From UBA1535 sp964371035 (GTDB lineage: Bacteria > Bacillota > Clostridia > Tissierellales > Sedimentibacteraceae), in the NCBI GenBank assembly GCA_964371035.1, contig CAYJLG010000011.1, positions 5,914 through 69,913 of the forward strand: a DNA stretch of 64,000 bases, given 5' to 3'. The translations under genes were made by a program, and so were the position numbers. Shown here in pieces: positions 44,030-53,928 of the stretch (position 1 is the first letter of the stretch; each line of letters opens with the position of its first letter). The notes beneath the pieces are model-generated. The model worked only from the letters and a program-made list of their open reading frames with translations, was not told the DNA's origin and ran no database searches.

Positions 44030-45907
44030 TTATTGTTTTAATATTTTCATGAATTCTTCGCCTGTAATAGTTTCTTTATCTAATAAATATGCCGATATTT
44101 CATGAAGTTTAGTTTCATTTTCTTTTAATATGTTGATAGCTTTTTCATATTGATTCTTTATTATAGTCATCACTTCTTCATCTACTAATTTAGCTGTTTC
44201 TTGGGAGCAGATCATCGAAGTATCGCCACCGAGATATTGATTGTTTACAGTTTCAAGCGCTGTCATTCCAAATTTTTCACTCATTCCATATCTTGTCACC
44301 ATCGCTCTTGCGATTCTAGTTGATTGTTCAATATCGTTTGATGCACCAGTTGTAATTGAGTTGAAAATCAAATCTTCAGCAGCTCTACCACCTGCATAAG
44401 TTGCTATTTTGTTTAGAGCTTGTTCTTTTGACATCAAAAACTTTTCTTGTTCTTCCACTTGCATAGTGTAACCTAATGCTCCTGAAGTACGTGGTATTAT
44501 AGTGATTTTATGTACAGGTGCACTATCAGATTGAAGTGCCGCAACTAATGCATGACCTACTTCATGATAAGCTATAATCTTTCTTTCTTTTTCTGATATA
44601 GTTGCATTTTTTCTTTGATATCCTGCTATTACTACTTCTACACTTTCTTCTAAATCGTTTTGTATTACTTCTTCTCTATCGTCTCTTACTGCTCTTAATG
44701 CAGCTTCATTAACAATGTTAGCAAGATCTGCACCGCTTGCTCCAGCAGTAGCCCTTGCAACCGCTGTAAAATCTATATCACTCGCCATCATAACATTTCT
44801 TGAATGAACTTTAAGTATGTCTTCTCTACCTTTTTGATCTGGAAGTTCTACTGGTATTCTTCTATCGAATCTACCTGGTCTTAATAATGCTTTGTCTAAT
44901 GTTTCAGGTCTATTTGTAGCGGCTAACACTACTATTCCTTTTCCGCCGTCAAAGCCATCCATTTCAGTTAACAGCTGATTTAAGGTTTGCTCACGTTCAT
45001 CGTTTCCGCCTAGTCCGCCATTATCTCTTTTTTTACCTATTGTATCTATTTCATCAACGAATACTATACAAGGTGCTTTTTCATTAGCTTGTTTAAACAA
45101 ATCTCTAACTTTAGCAGCTCCCATACCGACAAACATTTCTACAAATTCTGATCCAGATATAGAGAAAAATGGTACTTTTGCTTCTCCTGCAACTGCTTTT
45201 GCAAGAAGAGTTTTTCCTGTTCCGGGAGGTCCTACTAACAAAGCTCCTTTTGGCAATGTTGCACCTATTTTAGTATATTTTTCAGGATTGTTTAATACGT
45301 CAACTATCTCTTGTAGTGCTTCTTTTGCTTCTTCTTGTCCTGCCACGTCTACAAAAGTTTTTCCTGTTTCTGATTCTGTGTACACTTTAGCACTTGATTT
45401 GCCTAAACCTCCTATACCTCCACCCATTCTTTTAGACATCATACGGCTAAAAATTTGCCCTATAACAACAAACATAAGGATAGGCATTATCCAATTTACT
45501 AAAAAAGTTATTATTGGAGAGGCTTGTGTAGGAATTTCTTGCATAAAATCAATTCCAGCTTCATCTAGTCTATCTACTAAAGAATCATCAGGCCAAATTC
45601 CTGTTCTATATATTTTTACTGTGCCATCTTCTGCCTCAGTGTAAAATTGAATTCTGTCAGTATCTTTAAACACTCCATCGACTTCACCGGATTCAATCAT
45701 ATTAAGAAACTCACTATATCCTACTTCTGTCACATTTCTATCTGAAATAGATGGAAATAAAAGTGCATTTAACAGCATTGTGACTAAAAGCACTCCAAAA
45801 TAATAAAATATCCATTTGTGTTTTGATTTTTGTGGGCCTTTCCCGTCTGCCCCTTCCCCTTTTTCATTTTTTGAATTGTTTAGATTGCTACTGTTTTTAT
45901 TCTCCAT
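44030..45907 (-). CDS. ftsH: ATP-dependent zinc metalloprotease
   Basis: Membrane-bound AAA+ protease degrading membrane and regulatory proteins. 625 residues. TM helices at about 32-52 and 132-155 bracket an extracellular domain. Walker A GPPGTGKT (226-233), Walker B VFVDEIDTI (about 282-290), SRH region ATNRPETLDKALLRPGRFDR, and zinc motif HEVGH (448-452) are all present. GAGAGGT lies 6 bases before the ATG. In many Firmicutes it follows tilS-hpt; here it stands alone, facing a divergent MFS gene. Confidence 0.97.
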   Translation of the reverse strand: MENKNSSNLNNSKNEKGEGADGKGPQKSKHKWIFYYFGVLLVTMLLNALLFPSISDRNVTEVGYSEFLNMIESGEVDGVFKDTDRIQFYTEAEDGTVKIYRTGIWPDDSLVDRLDEAGIDFMQEIPTQASPIITFLVNWIMPILMFVVIGQIFSRMMSKRMGGGIGGLGKSSAKVYTESETGKTFVDVAGQEEAKEALQEIVDVLNNPEKYTKIGATLPKGALLVGPPGTGKTLLAKAVAGEAKVPFFSISGSEFVEMFVGMGAAKVRDLFKQANEKAPCIVFVDEIDTIGKKRDNGGLGGNDEREQTLNQLLTEMDGFDGGKGIVVLAATNRPETLDKALLRPGRFDRRIPVELPDQKGREDILKVHSRNVMMASDIDFTAVARATAGASGADLANIVNEAALRAVRDDREEVIQNDLEESVEVVIAGYQRKNATISEKERKIIAYHEVGHALVAALQSDSAPVHKITIIPRTSGALGYTMQVEEQEKFLMSKEQALNKIATYAGGRAAEDLIFNSITTGASNDIEQSTRIARAMVTRYGMSEKFGMTALETVNNQYLGGDTSMICSQETAKLVDEEVMTIIKNQYEKAINILKENETKLHEISAYLLDKETITGEEFMKILKQ

Positions 45908-46095
45908 AATTTACCTCTCTTGTTTTTAGTAATTTTATACTAAAATAATATTTACTATATAAATATAAATCGTCAGTCTTAACAAATTCTTTAATTTATT
46001 TTATTTTTATTGCAAAACCATGATGAATTGTATAAAATAGTGTTTATGATATTTGGAATCATAAAAAAAAATTGTTATATAAAACAAGGAGAATT

Positions 46096-47301
46096 ATGAA
46101 CGATAAAAAACATTCGATATATTTTTTTATTATATTAGCTTTTCTTTACATGGCTGCTAATTTTGCTCATCCTGTTACGCCTACTATTTTCAACGAATTA
46201 AACCTAGGCGATTATATGTTTGGCTTAGCACTAGGGATTATGCTAGCTATAAATTTTTTATTTTCGCCTTTTTGGGGAAAGATCACCACGTATATTTCTA
46301 GCAGAAATGTCTTGCTCATATGCAACTTAGGCTACGCTGTAGGACAAATTTTCTTCGCGCTTGCTCGCACTGAGTTTACTTTTATACTCGCAAGAATGTT
46401 TGCAGGTATTTTTACAGGTGGAGCTTTTATAGGTGTTCTAACTTATATAACTAACACTACTGATGATTTGAAAAAAAGAGGAACTTACTTAATAGCTTAT
46501 GCTACTATTCAAACAGTCTTTAGTGCATTTGGGTACTTGATAGGTGGTCTTTTAGGTGTGATTTCACCATATGTAGCTATCGGCGCACAAGTTTTTACTT
46601 TATCTGCATGTGCAATTGCGTTTCGAGTGTTATGTATTGATGATAAAGAAAGAAATCTTAACTCTATCGATAAAAATGATTTTGCAAGAGAAATCAATCC
46701 ATTTACTGCTTTTTTAGATAGTAAAAAATTTATGAATATTTCTTTAACAATTTTATTGACTGCCTGTGCTCTTCAATATTTAGGTTTCACTGCATTTGAT
46801 CAGACTTTTAACTATTATATTAAAGATATTTTTAATTTTTCTTCTGCTTACAATGGCATCATCAAAGGTATCATGGGTCTTATATCTCTTGTAGCAAATA
46901 GTACCATTTGCGTCTGGCTCATAAGACACACAGATCTGAAAAAATCAGTTATATTTGTACTGTTGCTTTGTAGCTCTGCTATGCTTGGTGCTATTTTATT
47001 TAGAGACATGATTCCTTTTATAATCTTAAATGCAGTATTTTTTGCCTTTAATAGCATAAGCATACCGACGATGCAAAATCTAGTGACTGATATTGCTAAT
47101 ACTTTTTCTAAAGAAAATAGCAATTTACTAATCGGACTTTACAACGCATTGAGATCTTTTGGCGGAATTATAGGTGCATTGTTTGCAGGCGCACTTTATG
47201 CTTCAAATCCTCTTTTGCCGTTTCTATTTGGATTTTTAGCTTTTGCTTTTGCCACAATATGTGCTTATATATATAATAAAAGATGTAGCAAATCAAATTA
47301 A
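46096..47301 (+). CDS. MFS transporter
   Basis: 401 residues with 12 hydrophobic segments and the usual 6+6 symmetry. The MFS loop 2-3 motif is diverged (FFSPFWGKITTYISSRNVLL). The substrate is not evident; the overall look is a drug or metabolite efflux/uptake permease. The ATG at 46096 has AAGGAG 6 bases upstream; an in-frame TTG 8 codons upstream lacks one. It is divergent from ftsH and ends at a strong terminator shared with the ABC permease gene. Confidence 0.85.
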   Translation: MNDKKHSIYFFIILAFLYMAANFAHPVTPTIFNELNLGDYMFGLALGIMLAINFLFSPFWGKITTYISSRNVLLICNLGYAVGQIFFALARTEFTFILARMFAGIFTGGAFIGVLTYITNTTDDLKKRGTYLIAYATIQTVFSAFGYLIGGLLGVISPYVAIGAQVFTLSACAIAFRVLCIDDKERNLNSIDKNDFAREINPFTAFLDSKKFMNISLTILLTACALQYLGFTAFDQTFNYYIKDIFNFSSAYNGIIKGIMGLISLVANSTICVWLIRHTDLKKSVIFVLLLCSSAMLGAILFRDMIPFIILNAVFFAFNSISIPTMQNLVTDIANTFSKENSNLLIGLYNALRSFGGIIGALFAGALYASNPLLPFLFGFLAFAFATICAYIYNKRCSKSN

Positions 47302-47330
47302 TTCTTTGTCATATCATTTATTAATCAAAA

Positions 47331-47366
47331 AACCCGATCCACCTTGAGTTGGTAGGTCGGGTTCTT
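47331..47366. terminator. Bidirectional terminator between MFS and ABC permease genes
   Basis: AACCCGATCCACC/GGTAGGTCGGGTT (imperfect, 11 of 13) with A/T-rich flanks, between convergent genes. Confidence 0.75.
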
Positions 47367-47382
47367 ATTTCAACAGTAAATC

Positions 47383-49326
47383 TTATTTTTCTAATTCCGA
47401 CTCATCTACAAATGAGTAAAGGTATTCAAATGAGTTTTCCATTTCAGGATATACTACTAAATATCCATTGTCTATATCTTTTCTCTCAAATCCATTTATA
47501 TAAAATGCTTCTTCTGGTCGTAGTTCATAGTCATTATACATAAATTCATATGGGTTATAGCCACTAAATAAGGTTCTACTTGTAGAAATATCCCATTTTT
47601 GTACTTGAGTCAACTCATCAAATGAAAAATTACTTAAATCTTCTATATATTTATTTAAAAATATTTCGACATCAAACTTCGCCATATCAAATTTAGTATA
47701 ATTTGCTAAACGCGAATCACCTAATTCTTCGTCTACATTGTCTACATCAATATCATACATGTATTCGATAAATAAATCATCATAATATTCAGACAAATCT
47801 TCTGTTGAATTATTAATATTATCTAAAATACCTTGATTAGCTTCATAGAAAAACTCTTCTGTCTCTTGGATATCTATCAATTTCGCATTAATGTCTAGGG
47901 CTATTTCTTCTGTCTTATACAATGATATCTGTCTTGGTATAAATCCTGCTCTTATGATTTTTTCACCATTTTCCAAAAAGAATGTCATATATATTTTTTT
48001 ATTATAATAATAATCATAAATATAGTCTTTACTTTCTTTCACGTAATAATTATCCATAAGGCTACGTTGATAATCTATCGTTAAATCTATACTCTCTTTT
48101 TCGTCTAGCAAAATTACACTATTTGAACCTATTACATCTTCAAATTCAATATCTGATATTGATTTATAGCTGTATCTATATCTATCAAATTCACCTATTT
48201 CAACATTAGTCAAGACAGTAATTTCATCTGTTATCATTACACCTTTTACTTCTGAACTATCAGGCAAGTTGTTTGTAGAACTGTTTATTATACCTGGCAA
48301 TCCATATCTAATTAACAATATACCTATTGCAGCTACAGCAAATATTTTTACAGAAACTATCGATATTTTAAACGTCTTCTCAAATATTGATATAGCAATA
48401 TAATAACTAACAGCTATTACGAATAAAAACAAAATCGTATTTGAGATTAGTGGTAGGTTTAAAACAGATAAAAACGATGAAAAGGAGAATGCTAACATAA
48501 ATGCTACAAAACACTTATATTTATAATCTATAATGGCTTCACCGGTGTTTTCATTTTTTCTTTTTTTACACACATATATTGATACTAAATAGATCGCCGT
48601 TACCATTCCAATCAACCTGAATACGTAAAATCCGTATCCAAGCCAATCATGTGATAAATGTTCAAGGAAATATATTTTGCTCAAATCAACTATGTCATGT
48701 AGAACTAATTCATATAAAATATTTTCGTCTAAATAGTGTAATCCATTAGCTAGATAACTTAAAACTGTTGCCACGCATAAATATAAAATTACAGGTAATC
48801 CAAAATTAAAAGCAGTCGTAACTACAGAACTCCAAGTATTTCCCGATAATAACGAGGATAAAACTATAAGACCTTGTAAAATCAATGTCCATGCAAACAA
48901 AACAACATTATAATACAATATATCCTCGAAAAAATCATAACTAAAATAGTCAAAATTACTGCTGTTAATCGTAATGTCTAACACTCCGCTTACCATAATA
49001 GATAATCCTATTGTTAAGAAAAACATTATCATAAACAGAGACATATTTGTCAAAAAACATATATTAATTTTCTTTGTGAGCGAAATAGGTTTTGATAAAT
49101 AATAAGTTATTTTGCGTTCATCGTGCAAAAAAGAACAATCAATAAATGTTCCAATCAATACGACGATTGAGGCTGCAGTAGTTGCCAGTCCAACATATGT
49201 GAGAACTATATCTGTAGATGAGTCCCACCAAAAGCCACAAATTGATGTTATGACTAAAAAAATTATAAAATTTAACACTAATAAACCTTTTTTATTCTTT
49301 AATTCATATAATATTAAGCTTTTCAT
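47383..49326 (-). CDS. ABC-2 type permease with large extracellular domain
   Basis: 647 residues. N-terminal part (about 1-345) has eight or more hydrophobic helices (IIFLVITSICGFWW, LFAWTLILQGLIVLSSLLSG, FSFSSFLSVLNLPLI among them). The C-terminal 300 residues are soluble, acidic and mostly extracellular. It follows the ATPase gene with 15 bases between and AAAGGAG at 10 bases from the ATG. This gntR-ATPase-permease order is that of YtrA-type operons, which respond to cell-wall antibiotics. Export of a specific compound is not shown. Confidence 0.75.
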   Translation of the reverse strand: MKSLILYELKNKKGLLVLNFIIFLVITSICGFWWDSSTDIVLTYVGLATTAASIVVLIGTFIDCSFLHDERKITYYLSKPISLTKKINICFLTNMSLFMIMFFLTIGLSIMVSGVLDITINSSNFDYFSYDFFEDILYYNVVLFAWTLILQGLIVLSSLLSGNTWSSVVTTAFNFGLPVILYLCVATVLSYLANGLHYLDENILYELVLHDIVDLSKIYFLEHLSHDWLGYGFYVFRLIGMVTAIYLVSIYVCKKRKNENTGEAIIDYKYKCFVAFMLAFSFSSFLSVLNLPLISNTILFLFVIAVSYYIAISIFEKTFKISIVSVKIFAVAAIGILLIRYGLPGIINSSTNNLPDSSEVKGVMITDEITVLTNVEIGEFDRYRYSYKSISDIEFEDVIGSNSVILLDEKESIDLTIDYQRSLMDNYYVKESKDYIYDYYYNKKIYMTFFLENGEKIIRAGFIPRQISLYKTEEIALDINAKLIDIQETEEFFYEANQGILDNINNSTEDLSEYYDDLFIEYMYDIDVDNVDEELGDSRLANYTKFDMAKFDVEIFLNKYIEDLSNFSFDELTQVQKWDISTSRTLFSGYNPYEFMYNDYELRPEEAFYINGFERKDIDNGYLVVYPEMENSFEYLYSFVDESELEK

Positions 49327-49341
49327 TAGAATCCATCTCCT

Positions 49342-50286
49342 TTACTGTAATTTTTCATCTGAAGATTCTAACTTTTCATCTTCAAATCCTTCAAATTCTT
49401 CAGCCCCATAATTTTTTTCACGTAATTCTGCAATAAATATTTCTTCTAAGTTGATAGCAAGTACATCAAATATTAATACGCTATAATTACTATACAAATA
49501 TTTTTTAAATTCTTCTAAATCACCTTTAATAGTACAGATATTAACGCTACCTATTTTGATGTTTTTAATTATAGAATAAGATTGTTCTTTAGGCATTGAG
49601 AATTCACCCTCAACAGCAAATTGAACTCGTTTAGTTTCTTCCTTTAACTTTTCTAACTCTTCTTCTTTTATGATTTCACCTTCATGCATTATGGCTACAC
49701 GATCACAGATATTGTCCAGCTCTTTTAAATCGTGAGAAGAAATTATAACCGTAGTTTCATTTTCTAGAATATCTTCAATCAACACATCCCAAAATTTTCT
49801 TCTAATGACTGCATCAAGTCCATCGACTATTTCATCTAAAAGCAAAACTTTCGGGCAAGTAGTCATCGCCATTACAAAAGCTGCTTGCTTTTTCTGACCT
49901 TTTGACATTTTATTAAGCATTTTTTTAGGATCAAGCGCAAAGAATTTAACTAATTTGTCAAATCTCTCTTTTGATATATTTTTATAAAACAGTTTTTCAT
50001 ATTCAAATAATCTTAATAGACTATAATTTCTTGGAAAATAAATATTGTCTTGAATGAAATACATATCTTGTGACAATTCGGAGTTTTTATTTATGATCTG
50101 ATTATCATAATTAATAATTCCTGAATCTTGAACATAGATTCCGCTAATATGTTTTAGTAACGTAGTTTTTCCACATCCATTAGAACCTACTAAGCCGAAA
50201 ATTTTACCTTTTTCTGTAGAGATACTAATATTGTTTAACGCCTTAACTTTATCGAAAGATTTACATAAGTTTTCCACTTTAATCAT
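49342..50286 (-). CDS. ABC transporter ATP-binding protein (YtrB-like)
   Basis: 314 residues. Walker A GSNGCGKTT (about 34-42), signature MSKGQKKQ (about 125-132), Walker B VLLLDEIVDGLD (DEI instead of the usual DEP), and H-loop SSHDLKELD. A 100-residue C-terminal extension follows the core and ends in an unusual acidic tail (FEGFEDEKLESSDEK). It overlaps the gntR stop by eight bases and is followed by the permease. Works with the permease as a two-part exporter under the GntR regulator. Confidence 0.87.
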   Translation of the reverse strand: MIKVENLCKSFDKVKALNNISISTEKGKIFGLVGSNGCGKTTLLKHISGIYVQDSGIINYDNQIINKNSELSQDMYFIQDNIYFPRNYSLLRLFEYEKLFYKNISKERFDKLVKFFALDPKKMLNKMSKGQKKQAAFVMAMTTCPKVLLLDEIVDGLDAVIRRKFWDVLIEDILENETTVIISSHDLKELDNICDRVAIMHEGEIIKEEELEKLKEETKRVQFAVEGEFSMPKEQSYSIIKNIKIGSVNICTIKGDLEEFKKYLYSNYSVLIFDVLAINLEEIFIAELREKNYGAEEFEGFEDEKLESSDEKLQ

Positions 50287-50662
50287 GATTGATACCTTCT
50301 CTCTCTTCGTAAATACTATCTACAACAGACAATATATCCCCTTTATCTAATGACAGTTTCTTTAAATTCAATATGATTTCCTTAAGTGATTCTTTTTGTC
50401 TCAATATGTATGCATCATTTACACTTTGAGCCTTTTTAACAAAAGTTCCTCTGCCTTTGACTGTATAAATGTATCCCTCTAATTCTAAAGCTCTAAATGC
50501 TTTTTGTATAGTGTTAGGATTTATTTTTGTCAAGGTCGCGAGCTCTCTGACGGAAGGTACTTTTTCTTCGAATTTCAAGGCTTTAGATAATATTAAGCGA
50601 ATAATTTCATTATATACTTGTTCATATATCGCCATGTTCGAACTATAATCTATATTTATCAA
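50279..50662 (-). CDS. GntR-family regulator (YtrA subfamily)
   Basis: 127 residues, the short YtrA type without a ligand-binding domain. The winged helix is at about 10-72 (EQVYNEIIRLILSKALKFEE, VPSVRELATLTKINPNTIQK, AFRALELEGYIYTVKGRGTF). It overlaps the ATPase gene, so it probably represses its own transporter operon. An inverted repeat around 50685-50730 (AACTTAAGTTA-like, upstream) could be its operator. Confidence 0.85.
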   Translation of the reverse strand: MINIDYSSNMAIYEQVYNEIIRLILSKALKFEEKVPSVRELATLTKINPNTIQKAFRALELEGYIYTVKGRGTFVKKAQSVNDAYILRQKESLKEIILNLKKLSLDKGDILSVVDSIYEEREGINHD

Positions 50663-50737
50663 ACCTGAATACCGCCTCTCTAATTATTTATAAATTTAAC
50701 TCAAGCAATTGCATTTATGTATGTTATTTAACTTAAG

Positions 50738-51277
50738 TTAGTTATATGCTATCTTTTTACTATATACAAATTCTCTTAGTTCACCCTCATAAACTGTATT
50801 TAAGTTCAAGCATTGATAATCTGCTGGTTTTACTAGCCACATATTTTTATTCATTTGTACAATTCCTTTTAACATGTACGTCACAAAAGAAGAACATGTA
50901 TAAGCAGTTTTTCTTTCATAAGGAATATTTAACATAATAAGTGGTATAGTCATTAGACTGTATCTGTATTTTTTAGGTTCGTTTAAAAACTTTTCTAGTC
51001 TTTTCATAACCACATCAAATTCATCATCTTTTACTTCTATCTCATATATAATGCATTTAGTCTCAGGGTGCATCGCTAATACGCCTGCATCTACTTCTTC
51101 TTTCATAAATCCTCCTATAAGAGGAAACCACGTTATCCATCTAGAAAAACTATACATTTCACTACAATCTTCTGATACTGCAATAGAAACATGATTATAT
51201 TTATCTTTTGAAAAAAACTTTAACATTTTAGAAACTTTAGTATTAGTATCAGATAAAACTACATATATTCTTTTCAT
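50738..51277 (-). CDS. YiiX/YaeF-like permuted papain-fold hydrolase
   Basis: 179 residues. The family pair is visible: a histidine in KYNHVSIAVSED near residue 28 and a cysteine in AYTCSSFVTYML near 128, in the permuted papain order (His before Cys) of the YiiX/YebB/C92-like group, with a Tyr/Trp-rich core. Such enzymes cleave amide or lipid bonds near membranes; the substrate is unknown. AGAGG precedes the ATG. It stands alone between gntR and the long coiled-coil gene. Confidence 0.7.
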   Translation of the reverse strand: MKRIYVVLSDTNTKVSKMLKFFSKDKYNHVSIAVSEDCSEMYSFSRWITWFPLIGGFMKEEVDAGVLAMHPETKCIIYEIEVKDDEFDVVMKRLEKFLNEPKKYRYSLMTIPLIMLNIPYERKTAYTCSSFVTYMLKGIVQMNKNMWLVKPADYQCLNLNTVYEGELREFVYSKKIAYN

Positions 51278-51366
51278 TTTAGCCTCTGTAAATTAAATTT
51301 GTCTAAGTGTATTAACACACCTAATACACTTAGTATACACTTGAAAGTTTTAGTTGTCAACATAAA

Positions 51367-51403
51367 AAAAACAACTTTCTTAAAATATTTTGAAAGTTGT
51401 TTT
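51367..51403 (-). terminator. Terminator after the coiled-coil gene
   Basis: Arms AAAACAACTTTC/GAAAGTTGTTTT, loop 12, within 21 bases of the stop at 51424 on the minus strand. Confidence 0.8.
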
Positions 51404-51423
51404 AAAGTTCAAATAAATATTAG

Positions 51424-53307
51424 CTAGATTTCAGTATTGATTAGAGGTTTCATCGCACTTTGGATAAACACTTTATCATCGATACTCAACATGCTCGACA
51501 TAACATTTTCAACATTTGAGCGAAGTTGATATCTTAGTTTTTCTATTTCTCTTTCTACTTCTGAAATTTCAAGTTTTTCACCGTCTACTACTGCTGCACA
51601 TCTTTTATAAATACCTTTTCTTTCATTGGTGTAAAAATTATCGACAGCATCTTTGTAGATTTGCAAGCAGTTAAATAATTTTTCAGGTATTCCTACTATC
51701 ATTGCAGAATCTGTGTTGTTTTCTCTAAATCCTTGTGATAACTCTCTTTCAATTATAGGCAACATATATTTTTCCACCTCTAGCCTATAATTGCACCAAT
51801 CTCTAAACCATAGATTTTGATTATATCCGCTAATTCCTTCTCTATCACAAATGATTTTATATTTTTCTTTGAACTTAAATTTAAGCATCTTGTAATCAGC
51901 CGTCCAGCTTTTTTCTATATTTACGATAGAACTAATTATTCTTTTATTATTTTCTGTGTATTCTGCTCTCTCAAGCATTTTTTTCATAACATTGACTGTG
52001 TTTTCAGCTATTAGTTCAAAACTTGCTCTTTTTTCTTTTTCTAATTTTGCAAAATCTTCTATGATATTATTTCCTGAGTTTATTTCTGCTATTTTTTCTT
52101 CAATATCTATAGCATTTTTATTTATAGACTGCAAAAATAATTTCACATCACTTGTACTTGTTGATAAAAATTTGTCTAAAAGTTTAAATCTTTGCTCAAA
52201 AACTTTGTTTTCATCTTCTGTCATTTCCATTTCATACTCAAAGTTTGGGTTAAAAGATTCTTTTATTTCTTTAAAACTTCTCAATGCAGATATTTTTTCT
52301 TTCTCAAAAAAATCTAACATTTCTAAAAAGTTTGATATCCATTTTTTTATAGCTTCATAATATTTAATAACAGAATTATTAATTTCTTTTAGGTCGTATT
52401 CTTCGATCATGCTATAAAAATCAAATGCCGACGAGATAGTAACATTATTCTGTATGTTTTTTATCTGCTTGTCTAATAATTCACATTTTTTTATTAATTC
52501 TGGTTTTTCAAAATAAATTTTACTAAATACTTCAGTCATATTTTCATCATTAAATACTGGTTCTAAGCCATTAACTACAAACATATCAAGCGCAGCCTGA
52601 AGTCTTTCTTCTCTAGTATAAATTCGTTTATCGTTATAATTTTTAGCATAGTTCTCACCTGCCAAAGATGTATTGCATGGAAGTAAATATACATTGTTTT
52701 GACTTACTTTATAGTTGTCTAAATCGATACAATAGTTTTCGCCTTCGATTGCAAACCAGCCATCTAAATTTTTTATTCTATGCCCTTCACCTTCTTGAAA
52801 TGGAAAGGTTTTGTCTTCTATCATTGTTATCATCTGTTCTACTGTCGGAATAGACCAATTCTTATATCCATCAAGATTTAGTATTTCTACTACATTATTT
52901 GCTTCTCTTAATGAAAATGTGTGAACATCGCTTTTTTCATTGTAAAATTTAAAATATTCTAAATTTGCCCACAATATTCCAGTAGTAATATCCATTACTA
53001 CTTTTGGTTTGTTTTTAAAGAAAAACCATCTTTGTTTTTCTATTGAATCTAAGATTTTATCTATGCCTCTGCCAGATAGAATTTTTAATTGTGAATTTAT
53101 TCGTCTCATCTGTGTTTCTAATTCGGATAACTCGATGAGAACCTCAGATTTTCTTTTAGAAACTATAGATTTTTCTTTTTTAAGCGCGTGTATTTTATCT
53201 ATATTAGCAGGATTAGTACCACCTTCAAACAATTCTTCAATACGTGTGATTTCTTCTGCAAGTTTACTTTTTTTATTTATCAAACCAATTAGTGAAGTTT
53301 CGCTCAT
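51424..53307 (-). CDS. Unrecognised 627-residue coiled-coil protein with DUF1566-like domain
   Basis: No named family could be assigned. Residues 1-78 form a charged coiled coil. Residues about 103-165 read VVMDITTGILWANLEY, then LREANNVVEIL and GYKNWSIPTVEQMITMI; this is the pattern of DUF1566/Lcl-type domains (DxxTGLMW...YxdWRLPTxxEL). Another region (170-215) has GWFAIEGENYCIDLDNYK. The rest (250-627) is long charged helices with several heptad stretches and no signal peptide or membrane segment. AAAGGAAA precedes the ATG. DUF1566 usually occurs in surface proteins, so its presence in a likely cytosolic scaffold is odd. It has no partner gene nearby. Confidence 0.6.
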   Translation of the reverse strand: MSETSLIGLINKKSKLAEEITRIEELFEGGTNPANIDKIHALKKEKSIVSKRKSEVLIELSELETQMRRINSQLKILSGRGIDKILDSIEKQRWFFFKNKPKVVMDITTGILWANLEYFKFYNEKSDVHTFSLREANNVVEILNLDGYKNWSIPTVEQMITMIEDKTFPFQEGEGHRIKNLDGWFAIEGENYCIDLDNYKVSQNNVYLLPCNTSLAGENYAKNYNDKRIYTREERLQAALDMFVVNGLEPVFNDENMTEVFSKIYFEKPELIKKCELLDKQIKNIQNNVTISSAFDFYSMIEEYDLKEINNSVIKYYEAIKKWISNFLEMLDFFEKEKISALRSFKEIKESFNPNFEYEMEMTEDENKVFEQRFKLLDKFLSTSTSDVKLFLQSINKNAIDIEEKIAEINSGNNIIEDFAKLEKEKRASFELIAENTVNVMKKMLERAEYTENNKRIISSIVNIEKSWTADYKMLKFKFKEKYKIICDREGISGYNQNLWFRDWCNYRLEVEKYMLPIIERELSQGFRENNTDSAMIVGIPEKLFNCLQIYKDAVDNFYTNERKGIYKRCAAVVDGEKLEISEVEREIEKLRYQLRSNVENVMSSMLSIDDKVFIQSAMKPLINTEI

Positions 53308-53385
53308 ACAATTTTCCTTTCGGTATTTTCAAAATATTAGCATAGAATTTTATTTTAAAAAAATTTGTTAGCATCTACATAATAA

Positions 53386-53910
53386 TTATTTATCTGTATA
53401 TTGATCTGAAAGCAATCCATACATATGTAGATTAAGTCTTTTTCCATCTCTAAGCACAAATTCTTTTAGCTCGCCCTCTTTTACAAATCCAGCACTTTCA
53501 TAAAGCCTAATGCCTGCTGGATTAAAAGGAAGTACATTTAATTGAATTCTATGTAATCTTAAATCATTAAATCCATATTTTAAGAGCAGCTTTAATGATT
53601 CTTTTCCATAGCCTTTTCCTCTGTCTTCTTTGTCACCTAATCCTATAAACAGAGTAGCTACAAGATTTTCTTTGATAATATTGAAGTATCCAGCCAATCC
53701 TATTGCTTTGCCTTCAGCGTTTCTTATTATAAACACAATAGAATTGTTTTTTTCGCAATAATCTGCCATCATCTTGTTTACAGCTTCCTCAGACATCGGT
53801 ACAGGTGGAATATAATCATATGTTGCTAAAAATTCCTTGTCTGAAAACCATCTATAAAGATGTTGTTTATCTTCTTCTTTTGCAATATCTAAATAACATT
53901 TATTTTCCAT
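53386..53910 (-). CDS. GNAT-family N-acetyltransferase (RimJ/RimL type)
   Basis: 174 residues. Acetyl-CoA-binding loop in GLGDKEDRGKGYGKESLKLLLKYG and the C-terminal HRIQLNVLPFNPAGIRLYESAGF VKEG block (split here) are classic GNAT A and B motifs. It starts with a receptor-like HLYRWFSDKEFLATYDYIPP region. AGAGGA precedes the ATG. It follows the DUF2156 gene by 18 bases on the same strand and probably forms one transcript with it and rsuA. The amine substrate is unknown. Confidence 0.88.
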   Translation of the reverse strand: MENKCYLDIAKEEDKQHLYRWFSDKEFLATYDYIPPVPMSEEAVNKMMADYCEKNNSIVFIIRNAEGKAIGLAGYFNIIKENLVATLFIGLGDKEDRGKGYGKESLKLLLKYGFNDLRLHRIQLNVLPFNPAGIRLYESAGFVKEGELKEFVLRDGKRLNLHMYGLLSDQYTDK

Positions 53911-53928
53911 ATTATAATCCTCTCTATT

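Noticed and set aside
51300..51350. GTGTATTA/TAATACAC repeats as operator
   Set aside because: Imperfect, AT-rich and without any regulator nearby; left as unproven.
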